The position numbers and the translations under genes are program-made. Below the pieces are notes generated by a model. The model made no database searches. It was not told the origin of the DNA and saw only the letters and a program-made list of their open reading frames with translations. From contig CAVTKZ010000004.1 of the NCBI GenBank assembly GCA_963735455.1, positions 434,001 to 498,000 of the forward strand: a stretch of DNA of 64,000 nt, read 5' to 3'. Numbering within the stretch: position 1 is the first letter of the stretch; each line of letters opens with the position of its first letter. Below are positions 9,751 through 18,210 of the stretch, one piece after another. This DNA comes from Palsa-1033 sp963735455 (lineage in GTDB: Bacteria > Chloroflexota > Limnocylindria > Limnocylindrales > CSP1-4).

Positions 9751-9780
9751 GTGATCACCGCCCGGAGTCTGCGCGCGTGA
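9751..9780 (+). CDS. Nine-codon leaderless leader ORF (putative)
   Basis: GTG at 9751 sits 6 bases after TACAAT and reads VITARSLRA before a TGA at 9778-9780, which overlaps the GTG start (9777) of the aminotransferase as GTGA. The downstream gene has no SD, so translation may reach it by termination-reinitiation from this mini-ORF. An alternative is that a single-base error hides a longer N-terminus of the aminotransferase. Confidence 0.35.
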   Translation: MITARSLRA

Positions 9781-11123
9781 CCGGACGGGTCTTCCAGCGT
9801 TCGGCCGGCCAGCCCCTGGTCGCCGCGCGGGCCGAGGGATCGACCATCTGGGACGCCGACGGGCGGCCCTACCTCGACGCAGCGGGCGGCGCCGTCGTCG
9901 TCGCGATCGGACACGGCCGGGCATCCGTTGCGGCGGCGATGGCCGACCAGGCCGGCCGCCTGGCCTACGCCCACGGCAGCGTCTTCACGACCGAGGCGCT
10001 CGAGGCGTATGCCCTCGAGATTGGCCGGCACCTGCCCCAGGACGACCCGGCGATCTACCCCGTCTCGGGCGGCTCGGAGGCGATCGAGACGGCGCTGAAG
10101 CTCGTGCGGGCCTACCACATCGCCCGCGGCGAGCCCGATCGCTGGATCGTCCTCGCCCGCTGGGGGAGCTATCACGGCAATACCCTGGGCGCCCTCGACC
10201 TGTCGGGGCGCAAGCCGCTCCGACGGCCGTACGAGGGCTGGCTGGGCCGCTTCCGGCACCTTTCGGCGGCCTATCCCTATCGCGCCGGGGAGCCCGGAGC
10301 GAATGCCCTGGGCACGGCTGATGAGCTCGCGGCCGAGCTCGAGCGGGCGATCGAGGCGGCGGACCCGGGCAGCGTGGCCGCGTTCGTCGCCGAGCCGATC
10401 GTCGGCGCGACGCTGGCCGCCGCCGTCCCGCCCGATGACTACTGGCCGGCGATCGCCGAGGTCTGCCGGCGGCACGGCGTGCTGCTCGTGGCTGACGAGG
10501 TGATGACCGGCTTTGGGCGGACCGGGCGCTGGTTCGGGGTCGACCACTGGGGCGTCCGGCCCGACCTCCTGGTGGCAGCCAAGGGGGCGACCTCGGGCTA
10601 CTGGCCGTACGGCTTCGTGTCGGCCGCCGGTCCGGTGGCGGAGACGGTCCTCGGCGCCGGGCCGTTCGTCCACGGCTTCACCTTCAGCCATTCGGTCGTC
10701 GGCGCGGCGGTGGCCCGGGAGGTGCTCCGGATCCTCGAGGCCGAGGACCTGGTCGCGGCTTCGGCCCGCAAAGGGGAGCAGCTCAAGGCGCTCCTCGCCG
10801 CCCGGATCGGCGGCCATCCCAGTGTCGGCGAGATCCGCGGCCGGGGCTTGATGGTCGGCATCGAGCTCGTGGCGGATCGCGCCAGCCGGGCTCCGTTCCC
10901 GCGGGCTGCCCGGGTGACCGAGGCGGTGGTCGCGGCAGCCCGCCGCGAGGGACTCCTCGTCTATTCGGGCACGGGCAATGCCGACGGCGTCGACGGCGAC
11001 CTGATCCTCCTCGGCCCGCCGTTCGTGGTGACCGAAGCCGAGCTGGGCCGGATCAGCGAGATGCTGGGCGGCGCGATCGAGGCCGCGGTCGGTCCGGCGA
11101 TCGAGGCGTCGGCCGCCCGCTAG
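9777..11123 (+). CDS. Class III PLP-dependent aminotransferase
   Basis: 448 residues, intact. It has the family signatures PVSGGSEAIETALKLVRAY, GSYHGNTLGALDLSG, FVAEPIVGA, VADEVMTGFGRTGRW and the PLP-lysine region DLLVAAKGATSGYWPYG, with a C-terminal EIRGRGLMVGIELV. It resembles the beta-alanine/omega-amino acid:pyruvate and adenosylmethionine-8-amino-7-oxononanoate branch; the amino donor cannot be fixed from sequence. No biotin genes are near. It differs clearly from the GABA-type enzyme at 2978. Its stop TAG shares a CTAG palindrome with the stop of the convergent gene at 11120. Confidence 0.8.
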   Translation: MTGRVFQRSAGQPLVAARAEGSTIWDADGRPYLDAAGGAVVVAIGHGRASVAAAMADQAGRLAYAHGSVFTTEALEAYALEIGRHLPQDDPAIYPVSGGSEAIETALKLVRAYHIARGEPDRWIVLARWGSYHGNTLGALDLSGRKPLRRPYEGWLGRFRHLSAAYPYRAGEPGANALGTADELAAELERAIEAADPGSVAAFVAEPIVGATLAAAVPPDDYWPAIAEVCRRHGVLLVADEVMTGFGRTGRWFGVDHWGVRPDLLVAAKGATSGYWPYGFVSAAGPVAETVLGAGPFVHGFTFSHSVVGAAVAREVLRILEAEDLVAASARKGEQLKALLAARIGGHPSVGEIRGRGLMVGIELVADRASRAPFPRAARVTEAVVAAARREGLLVYSGTGNADGVDGDLILLGPPFVVTEAELGRISEMLGGAIEAAVGPAIEASAAR

Positions 11124-11701
11124 CGAGGCCGGGCGGAGCGCACCGAACGGGCCAGGATCAGCAGCCCGACGGCCAGGATCAGGATCGGGAAGACGATCGC
11201 ATCGAGGCTGGGCACGTCCGGGGCAAGGGTCCGCGCCACGTCGTCGCCACCGCCGAGGGCCAGCAGGCCCCCGAGCAGTGCCTGCCAGCCGACCCCACCG
11301 TGGCCGGCCCAGCGGGCGATCGCGACGAGGAGCAGGCCGATCCCCAGGAAGAGGGTCGTCCAGCCCGGCGCCTGGCGCAGGACGCCCAGGTCGATCAGGA
11401 AGCCCGGCAGCGAGATGGCCAGCACGAAGATCCCCGGGTAGAGGCCCCAGCGGCCGCGGTTCGAGACCCAGGCGATCAGGAAGGCAAGCCCGGCCGCGAC
11501 GCCGAGGGCCGGTCCGGCGACGTGGAAGCCGGGCACGAACTCGCCCAGCAGGAGCAGGCCGCCGAAGAGAACCAGGACCAGGCCGATCCAGGGCAGCCCG
11601 GCCTGCGGGTCCTGGCGGGTCCAGCTCCAGCCCCGGACGAAGCCGGAGGCAGCCGGTGGCCGGTAGCGGTTCGGGTCGTCGGGCTGGAAGGTCTGGCTCA
11701 T
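11120..11701 (-). CDS. Small multi-pass membrane protein
   Basis: 193 residues. The first 33 are polar (MSQTFQPDDPNRYR), then about five to six hydrophobic segments: WIGLVLVLFGGLLLLGEF, VAAGLAFLIAWV, YPGIFVLAISLPGFL, TLFLGIGLLLVAIARW and a C-terminal FPILILAVGLLILA. It has no catalytic motif I recognise. Its ATG overlaps the TGA of the MMPL gene (ATGA), so it is translated after the exporter and may be an accessory subunit. This is inferred from position only. Confidence 0.65.
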   Translation of the reverse strand: MSQTFQPDDPNRYRPPAASGFVRGWSWTRQDPQAGLPWIGLVLVLFGGLLLLGEFVPGFHVAGPALGVAAGLAFLIAWVSNRGRWGLYPGIFVLAISLPGFLIDLGVLRQAPGWTTLFLGIGLLLVAIARWAGHGGVGWQALLGGLLALGGGDDVARTLAPDVPSLDAIVFPILILAVGLLILARSVRSARPR

Positions 11702-14029
11702 CCGACCGCACCACCGAGGGTCGGGCCCGAGCCCAGGATCGGCTCGGTGTCCTCGACATGGTCGAAGCCCAGCCGGTCGGCAAAGCGCTGGAGTGGCCCC
11801 GGCGCCCACCAGTTCCAGTGGCCGAGGAGGCGCATCGTGGCCGGCACCAGCAGGACCCGCACGATCGTGGCATCGAGCAGGACGGCGATCGCCATGCCCG
11901 ACCCCGATCGACTTGATCGTGATCGTGTCGGCCAGGGCGAACGAGGCGAAGACGCTGACCATGATCAGGGCGGCGCCGGTGATCACCCCAGCGGTCCGGG
12001 CGAGGCCTTCGGCGACGGCCGCGGTGTTGTCCCGGGTCCGCCGATAGGCCTCCTGGATTCGCGACAGGAGGAGCACTTCGTAGTCCATCGACAGCCCGAA
12101 GATCACGCTGAACATGATGATCGGGTTGCCGGCGATCGTGTACGGCAGGGGCGTGAAATGGAGGATGTTGCTGAGATTGCCGTCCTGGAAGATCCAGACC
12201 AGGGCGCCAAAGCTGGCGCTGATCGAGAGCAGGGTCATGATCACCGCCTTGAGCGGGATCGCCAGCGACCCGAACAGCAGGAACAGGACGATTGCGCTCG
12301 CGACCAGGGTCAGCCCGATCGCGAAGGGCATTCGCTCGCCCTGCGCAACCAGGAAGTCGTGGCCGATCGCCGACTCGCCACCGACCATCGTCGTGATCCC
12401 GGCGCCGGCGCTGATCGCCCGGATCGTGGGCACCATCGCCGTCGCCTGAGGCGAGGCGGGGTCGAGCTTGCTGATCGCGTTGATTCGGACCGTGCTGCCC
12501 CGGACGTAGGCCGCCTGGAGGGTCGTGATCGCCGCTTCGGCCGCAGCCGGGCGGCTCGCCGCCGGGAGGGCGTAGAGCTGGCCAACCTGCTCGGGCGTCA
12601 GCGCGGCGCCGCTGGCCGGGTCGGTCAGCGAGTACGGGCTCTCGATCCGGGTGACGCCGTCGAGCCGAGCCAGGTTGGCGGCATAGCCGGCCAGGGCGGT
12701 CGCGTTGGCCGCCGAGGTTGGATCGCCGCTGACCGTCGCCAGGATCACGATCGGGGTGGTCTCACCGGTCGGGAACTCCGTCTGCAGGGCGATGTACGCG
12801 TCGCGGCTCTCCATGCCCGGCGGGTAGATCGAGGCATCGGGCACGCCCTGGACCAGCCGGAAGAATGGCGATCCGACGAGGAACAGGATGGCCAGGACGG
12901 GCACCAGGACGTACAGCGGTCGGCGCATCACGACCCGCGCGACCTGCTCCCAGCGGTGGCCGCCGCCGGCGCTCGGATGCCAGCCCAGGCGCCGGAAGAG
13001 GCCGCCCAGGCTGAGCGAGTTGACCCGCGGCCCGAGCATCCCCAGCGTGGCCGGCAGGAAGGTCAGGGCGTAGACCAGGGTGCCGATCACGACCAGCGAG
13101 CCGGCCACCCCGATCGAGCTGATCGCGCTCGACTTGAACAGGAGCAGGCCCGACAGGCCAATCGCCACCGCGAAGCCCGAGAAGGCCACGGCCTTGCCGC
13201 TCGTGGCCACGGCCTTCTCGACCGCCTCGCCCGGCGTCCGGCCCTTGGCCAGCTCCTCGCGGAAGCGGCTGACCATGAAGAGCGAGTAATCGATCGACAA
13301 GGCCAGGCCGAGCATCGTCGCGATGTTGATGACATAGACGCTCATCTCGATCTGGCGACTGACGAAATAGATCAGGCCGAGCGTCGTCGGGATGGCCAGG
13401 CCGGCGACCAGGAGGGGCATCGCCGCCGCGACGAGCGACGCAAAGACGAGGATCAGGATCAGCGCGACGATCGGCAGCGAGACCGTCTCGGCCCGCTCGA
13501 GGTCTTGCTGGGAAAGGACCGCCGCGTCCTTCGTGATCGGCCCGTAGCCGGTCAGCTCGTAGCTGAGGCCGGCCGGGGCGCTCAGCTTGGCCCGGATGCC
13601 ATCGACGAGATCGACGGACTGCTCGTCGGTCGCATTGAGCTGGATGACGACGTAGGTCGCGGTCTTGTCGGTGCTGATGAAGCGCGGATCCTGGGTCTGG
13701 GCGTAGCCCACGATCCCGGCCACGTCGGGGTCGCCGGCCAGGGGCCCGACGGTCTGGTCGATCGCTGCCTGGAAGGCCGGGGCCGATGCGTCGGCGCCGG
13801 CCGACGTCGAGCGGAAGAGGGCGATGATGCTGCTCTTGCCGCCGCTGAACTCCGTCGCCAGGCGTTCATCGACTGCCGCCGACTCCGACGTCGTGTCGAG
13901 CCAGCCGCCCGAGCTGAGATGGCTCGAGGCGCTCAGCCCGAAGAAGCCCATCACCAGGGCGACCGCCAACGCACCGCCGACGAAGAAGCGCCGAAACCGG
14001 TAGACGAAGGCGCCCCAGCGAGTGAACAT
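11698..14029 (-). CDS. MMPL/RND-family transporter (one frameshift near the 3' end)
   Basis: About 776 residues once an extra G near 11905 is removed; the final 65 residues (VLLDATIVRVLLVPATMRLL and on to GGAVG) are in the next frame. There are two similar halves, each with one anchor, a large extracytoplasmic domain and five clustered helices; SIDYSLFMVSRFREE and SMDYEVLLLSRIQEAY are the paired proton-relay/loop motifs of MMPL proteins. MMPL proteins export lipids or hydrophobic compounds using the proton gradient. The ATG at 14029 has an AAAGG site 7 bases upstream. Substrate unknown. Confidence 0.82.
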
Positions 14030-14135
14030 GAACGACCTTTCGCGACGGACGGCGCCCGCCCAGGGTGCCCGGCTCTCGAGTATCCGTCGGGCAAACAATA
14101 GGCGACCCGAGCGCCGGGCCGCCTTCGCGCTCGGC

Positions 14136-14141
14136 TAGACT
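14136..14141 (+). promoter_or_regulatory. -10 box TAGACT for the phosphotriesterase-family gene
   Basis: TAGACT lies 8 bases before the ATG at 14150 with no SD sequence between them. Confidence 0.5.
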
Positions 14142-14149
14142 CCGGCCCA

Positions 14150-15127
14150 ATGGCTCCTGTTGCTCCGGCCGGCACCTCGTCCGCGGTTCCGAGCGGGTCC
14201 GTCCAGACCGTCAGTGGCCCCGTCGCGGCGGCGGACCTGGGCTTCGTCCTGCCCCACGAGCACACCGGGATCCACCTGTGGCGGATCCCCAATCGCTGGG
14301 ACTACTGGGAGCTGACCCCGGACGACGCCCTGCTCCTGCCTGAGCTGGCGGCCTATCGCGCGGCCGGCGGCGGCACGCTGGTGGACGTGACCCTGCCCGG
14401 GATCGGCCGCGACCCGCTCCGGCTGCGGCGCTACGCCCAGGCGAGCGGCCTGCACATCGTGATGGGCACCGGCTGGTATCGGACCGCCTATTACCCTGCC
14501 GAGGCGCTGATCGACCGGCGCAGCGTCGACGACCTGGCCGACGAGCTGGTGGCCGGGATCGAGGGCGGCGTCGACGGTACCGACATCCGACCGGGGATCA
14601 TCGGCGAGATCGGCACGGACAAGCCCTGGCTCACGGCGCTCGAGGAGCGTGTCCATCGGGCCGCCGGCCGGGCGGCCCGCCGGACGGGCCTGGCGATCAC
14701 GACCCATTCGGTGATGTCGCCGGTGGGTCTCGCCCAGCTGCGCGTCTTCGAGGATGAGGGCGTCGATCCGGCCCGGGTCGTGATCGGCCACGCCGACTCG
14801 TACCCGGTCCTGGAGCACTACCTCGAGGTCATCCGGCGCGGCGCGAACCTCGAGTTCGACTTCCTGGGCATGAGCTTCACCCCGATGGAGCGCCATGGCG
14901 AGCCACGCATCGTCGACCTGGCCCGGGAGCTGGTCGAGCGCGGCCATGCCGACCGGCTCCTCCTGAGCCAGGACGTCTGCCACAACAGCCAGCTGGCGGC
15001 CTACGGCGGCAACGGCTACACGCACTTGTTCGAGACGTTCCTGCCCCGGCTCCGGGCCTCCGGCGTGCCCGAATCCGCGATCCACCAGATGACGGTCCTG
15101 AACCCCGCCCGGATCCTGGCCACCTAA
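14150..15127 (+). CDS. Phosphotriesterase-family metal-dependent hydrolase
   Basis: 325 residues forming an amidohydrolase-type barrel. The first metal motif is H36-E-H38 (LPHEHTG), followed by GEIG (Glu153), ITTHSVMSPVG, VIGHADS and a C-terminal LLSQDVCHN with the catalytic Asp. The bridging ligand position is Glu153 in GEIG instead of the carboxylated lysine of classic phosphotriesterase, as in the Php (YhfV) subgroup. Known members hydrolyse phosphoesters or lactones, but the physiological substrate is usually unknown, as here. Homology starts well after the ATG, and the -10 box just upstream supports this start. Confidence 0.78.
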   Translation: MAPVAPAGTSSAVPSGSVQTVSGPVAAADLGFVLPHEHTGIHLWRIPNRWDYWELTPDDALLLPELAAYRAAGGGTLVDVTLPGIGRDPLRLRRYAQASGLHIVMGTGWYRTAYYPAEALIDRRSVDDLADELVAGIEGGVDGTDIRPGIIGEIGTDKPWLTALEERVHRAAGRAARRTGLAITTHSVMSPVGLAQLRVFEDEGVDPARVVIGHADSYPVLEHYLEVIRRGANLEFDFLGMSFTPMERHGEPRIVDLARELVERGHADRLLLSQDVCHNSQLAAYGGNGYTHLFETFLPRLRASGVPESAIHQMTVLNPARILAT

Positions 15128-15420
15128 CGGGGACCCCTGCCCGCCTGCAGGCGTCTGCGCCGGGTACAACAAACGGCCGATTTTCGATGCCCGTGGCGCC
15201 GTCACCCTCGGTCGAGGCGCGAGCGGGCCATGGTTGGGACGAATGTCGCCAGCAGACGCGCTACGGTCCAGATCGATCCGCTTTGGCGCACTTGGGTCGC
15301 CTGAGCGCCGACTCCCACGCACGAATCCCGCCCCCCGACCCGGCCCAACACCTCAAGTCGGGTCTCGACTGCCTGTACGGCGTCCCTCGGCGACATTCGT
15401 CCCAAGATCGGCGCCGGCGC
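15128..15420. other. Non-coding gap holding an inverted-repeat element
   Basis: No convincing gene lies between the phosphotriesterase stop and the broken gene. Most of the gap is the 172-base element at 15234-15405. Confidence 0.6.
15234..15405. mobile_element. MITE-like element with 17-bp terminal inverted repeats
   Basis: The left end (15234-15250) reads TTGGGACGAATGTCGCC and the right end (15389-15405) is its exact reverse complement. Similarity continues inward for about 15 more bases with mismatches (GACGC..TAC on both sides). The 172-base interior has no open frame of note. I see no clear target-site duplication, so a large RNA hairpin or an old element with decayed flanks are both possible. 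Confidence 0.45.
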
Positions 15421-15810
15421 TCACATTCCGGGTTCGATCAGCAGGTAGGGGTCCCCGCTGCATCCTCCGTCGATCCTGTCCCCTGCCCGGAACGCGACGT
15501 TGCCATCGGCGTCAAGGATCTCAAGTGCCGGATCGAACCGTGCTGCAAAGCCAGGCGGCCACTCCACGTCGAGGCGGCTGCCTCAGGGACCGACGAGCCA
15601 CGCCAGGTGCGGATCCGTCGGAGACCCGGCGAGGGTCTCATTCATCAGCCCGATTCCGGCGCAATCGGCCGAGGGTGCGGTCGGGAGGGTGAAGGCAGAG
15701 ACCCTGAAAAGCCCAATTTGCAGTACTAGTGCACCTTCCCCCAGGCCGCAGTCCAGCGCTGGCGCCCCACTGCCCGCGGTGGCGCCCCACTTACCGCGGT
15801 CGGGCACCAC
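15421..15810 (-). pseudogene. Small protein gene interrupted by an in-frame TGA
   Basis: Reading leftward from about 15729, one frame gives a protein-like sequence: GIGLMNETLAGSPTDPHLAW, LVGP, then TGA (15583-15585), then in the same frame GSRLDVEWPPGFAARFDPAL, EILDADGNVAFRAGDRIDGG and CSGDPYLLIEPGM before a real TGA at 15421-15423. The part after the stop has normal amino-acid composition and no homologous start codon, so the two parts belong together. Either CGA or a similar codon has mutated or been misread as TGA, or the gene is dying. The 5' end is unclear: the frame stays open to an ATG at 15810 but runs through a tandem repeat there. Family not recognised. Confidence 0.5.
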
Positions 15811-15840
15811 CGCCCGCGGTCGCGCCCCGCCCCGCGACGG
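15761..15840. repeat. 20-bp direct tandem repeat, three to four units
   Basis: Units at 15761-15780 and 15781-15800 (GGCGCCCCAC then TGCCCGCGGT or TTACCGCGGT) differ at two bases. A third unit at 15801-15820 keeps the CCGCGGT end with more changes, and a fourth at 15821-15840 is strongly degenerate. They lie between the OsmC stop and the broken gene. Confidence 0.6.
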
Positions 15841-15879
15841 AGCCTCAACCGGCCTGACCGCCTCGGCCGGAACCCCGGT

Positions 15880-16323
15880 TCAGCTCTCGAGGGTCGCCTC
15901 GACGCTCAGGGCGACGTTGTTCTTGATCGCGTTCGAGATCGGGCAGCCGTTCTTGGCGGCCTCGGCGATCTCGGCGAACGTCGCCGCGTCGATGCCCGGC
16001 ACGGCCCCGGTAACGGTCAGGGCGCTCGAGACGACTCGCCGGCCGGCGTCGGTCTGGTCGAGCGTCACCCGGGCCGTCACGGCCAGGCGATCGGCGGTGA
16101 AGCCCCGCTTGAACAGGTCATTGCTGAAGGCCATCGAGAAGCACGAGGCGTGCGCCGCCGCGAGGAGCTCCTCGGGGCTCGTCCGGCCGTCGGACGATTC
16201 GACCCGCGAGGCCCAGGTCGTGGGCAGGGCGGTGAACACGCCGCTCGATATGGCACTCACGGTGCCCTTGCCGTCGGTCAGGTTGCCCGACCAGGTGGCG
16301 TCGGCTTGGCGGACTGCGGCCAT
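15880..16323 (-). CDS. OsmC/Ohr-family peroxiredoxin
   Basis: 147 residues, the usual size. The two conserved cysteines are C61 (AAHASCFSMAF) and C127 (NGCPISNAI), with the arginine-bearing N-terminal strand region before them; the layout is closer to OsmC than to Ohr. These dimeric cytosolic enzymes reduce organic hydroperoxides through a Cys pair. The ATG at 16323 follows an AGGAG site 6 bases upstream, which settles the start over a longer in-frame reading. Downstream neighbours are the tandem repeat and broken gene, so it appears to be transcribed alone. Confidence 0.85.
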   Translation of the reverse strand: MAAVRQADATWSGNLTDGKGTVSAISSGVFTALPTTWASRVESSDGRTSPEELLAAAHASCFSMAFSNDLFKRGFTADRLAVTARVTLDQTDAGRRVVSSALTVTGAVPGIDAATFAEIAEAAKNGCPISNAIKNNVALSVEATLES

Positions 16324-16431
16324 CTCGTTCTCCTCGTCGTGAGCGGTGCCGGCCGGCCGCATCCTCGGGTCGGCGGTCTCGCTGATTCGTTGCCGCGCGA
16401 ATCGTCCCACACCAGCGCGGGCAGCGCCGGA

Positions 16432-17712
16432 TCAGCCGAGGTGCTCACGAACGGCCGCCGCGAACGGTCGGTGGACGAGCGCCCGAGGCAGGGCGACCCG
16501 GCCCGCGCCGCCGAAGGCCCGGTGGGCCTGCAGCGCCTCGACAAAGGCGGGGACAAAACCAGCCTCGGCGAGCGGGTCGAAGCTCGGTTCCCACCACAGG
16601 CCGAGGATCCGGAGCGCCCCGGCCTTTCGATCGATCCGGGGCTCGATCCGACCGACGAGCCGGTCGCCGAACAGGATCGGCAGGACGTAGTAGCCCCAGC
16701 GCCGCTTCTTCTCCGGAACGTAGACCTCCCAGACGTAGTCGAAGCCGTACAGGGTGCGCAGGAGCTCGCGATCCCAGACGAACGGATCGAGGGGCGCCAG
16801 GAAGGCCGCGCCAGCGGGCCGGCCGCCCGGCTCGCGGCCGGCTGCCAGCTCCGCCTCGGCGCTATCGAGAATCGCCAGCTCGCCGGCCAGGACGTAGCGC
16901 TCGCCCTTGATCCCCTCGACCTCGACCGGCACGATGTCGCCCCGCTCGACCAGTTCGCGGCGCAGGGCAATTCGTGACCGCCAGGGCGGATCGCCGGGAC
17001 CGGCGACCGCCTTGCCGAGACCCAGCCAGAGCTCGGGCTGGCCGGCCCGGCCGAGCAATCCGTGGGCCTGGAAGCGGGACAGGAGCTTGTGCCGGAGCTG
17101 GTCGTGCTCGTCGCGCCGATCGGCCAGCAGCTCGGCCGGGAAGAGGCGCTCCACCAGGTCGTAGTAGCGCCGGTTGCCGGCTCGTCGCGAGAGCCCCAGG
17201 ACGCCCGCCTCGCCCAGTGCCTCGAGCAGGGCCCGGACCTGGTTCGTCGGTCGCCAGTACCAGTCGATCGCCGCCCGAGGCTCGACATCGGTCGATGACA
17301 GCTCGCCGCCGGCGCGGATCCGCTCGAGGAGCTCGGCCACCAGCGGTGCGTGCTCGCCAAACGAGCCGGCGTCGTGGCGTTGCGAGCTTCGATCCCAGGC
17401 GATCCGGTAGTAGGGCAGCTCGACCGTGGGCACCAGGCTGAGGCCCTTGTTGTAGGTCTCGTACAGGCTGCGCTGCTCGTACAGCAGGGCATCAGTCCAT
17501 TCCCGCCGGTAGCCGGCAATCCGGGCGAGGAGGACCAGGTCGTGATTTCGGCCGGCCACCTCGAGCGGATCGAACTGGAGCGAGCCAAGGCGAGCGACGA
17601 CGGCCATCACGCTGGCCGGCTCGGGCGGCAGGGAGCGGGGCGGCGCGAGGCCGTGGCGGAGCGCCATGAACCGGCGGGCGGCGGCGGGGCTCACCCGGCG
17701 TAGAGCAGTCAC
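16432..17712 (-). CDS. AlkZ/YcaQ-like winged-helix DNA glycosylase
   Basis: 426 residues from a GTG at 17712. The protein matches the HTH_42 (formerly DUF1006) family: tandem winged-helix domains, with the Q46-F-D48 motif (LGSLQFDPL) equivalent to the QxQ/QxD catalytic motif of AlkZ and YcaQ. Other landmarks are DALLYEQRSLYETYNKGLS, AIDWYWRPTNQVRALLEALG and PLDPFVWDRELLRTLYGFDY. Characterised members unhook interstrand crosslinks or remove alkylated bases. QxD is the YcaQ-like version. A TACGAT box 6 bases before the GTG suggests a leaderless transcript and fixes the start. Confidence 0.8.
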   Translation of the reverse strand: MTALRRVSPAAARRFMALRHGLAPPRSLPPEPASVMAVVARLGSLQFDPLEVAGRNHDLVLLARIAGYRREWTDALLYEQRSLYETYNKGLSLVPTVELPYYRIAWDRSSQRHDAGSFGEHAPLVAELLERIRAGGELSSTDVEPRAAIDWYWRPTNQVRALLEALGEAGVLGLSRRAGNRRYYDLVERLFPAELLADRRDEHDQLRHKLLSRFQAHGLLGRAGQPELWLGLGKAVAGPGDPPWRSRIALRRELVERGDIVPVEVEGIKGERYVLAGELAILDSAEAELAAGREPGGRPAGAAFLAPLDPFVWDRELLRTLYGFDYVWEVYVPEKKRRWGYYVLPILFGDRLVGRIEPRIDRKAGALRILGLWWEPSFDPLAEAGFVPAFVEALQAHRAFGGAGRVALPRALVHRPFAAAVREHLG

Positions 17713-17718
17713 CGGCGG

Positions 17719-17724
17719 ATCGTA
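17719..17724 (-). promoter_or_regulatory. -10 box TACGAT for the AlkZ-like gene
   Basis: On the minus strand TACGAT lies 6 bases before the GTG at 17712. Confidence 0.5.
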
Positions 17725-17889
17725 GCGGCTGGCGAATCGCGGAGTTGATCCGTGGCCCGGGGCCCCACGTACCCCCGACGAGTCCGGACCGGCAACGTCC
17801 CCGCCGCACCGGCTCCGTACGAGAGGTGGCAATGACGACAGCCCTGGCAGCCCTGTGCCTAGACCCGGTTTCCACTGGAGAAGGAACTC

Positions 17890-18207
17890 ATGTCTGAACT
17901 CTCACGACGCGCGTTCATGAGCCGCGCCGCGGCGGTCACGGCCGCGGGCGTCGCGGCCTCGAGCGGGATCGTCGCCCTCCCGGGCCTGATCGCCGCGGCC
18001 GGCCCGGCGCTCGGCAGCAGCACGTCCATCCAGACCGCCATGGAGCTCGACCTCAGCTCGGTGGGACGCGACGTGATCGCTCACGTCGAGGACGCCTCGA
18101 CCGGTGATGTCGCTCTCTATGTCGGCACCAGCGAGGTCACGTACCACGACCCCGAGCTGGTCGCTCGCCTGCTCAAGGGCGCGCGCACGGCCGGGCAGGG
18201 GGCCTAG
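17890..18207 (+). CDS. Small exported protein with twin-arginine signal
   Basis: 105 residues. It starts MSELSRRAFMSRAAAVTAAG: the S-R-R-A-F-M motif followed by a hydrophobic, Ala/Gly-rich stretch to about residue 40 is a typical Tat signal. The remaining 65 residues (STSIQTAMELDLSSVG, then DVIAHVEDASTGDVALYVGT) include no motif I recognise. GGAGAAGG lies 7 bases before the ATG. The DUF4331 gene follows after only 3 bases, so the two products probably act together. The second protein lacks its own signal peptide, so this one may carry it out of the cell; this is inference. Confidence 0.65.
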   Translation: MSELSRRAFMSRAAAVTAAGVAASSGIVALPGLIAAAGPALGSSTSIQTAMELDLSSVGRDVIAHVEDASTGDVALYVGTSEVTYHDPELVARLLKGARTAGQGA

Positions 18208-18210
18208 CCA

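Noticed and set aside
9600..14101. Very long open frames antisense to the aminotransferase and the MMPL gene
   Set aside because: They mirror the codon periodicity of the sense genes, are rich in Arg, Asp, Gly and Pro, and match no fold or motif.
15187..15729. A 180-codon plus-strand open frame over the broken gene
   Set aside because: The minus strand carries the protein-like sequence. The plus reading is antisense and includes the inverted-repeat element.
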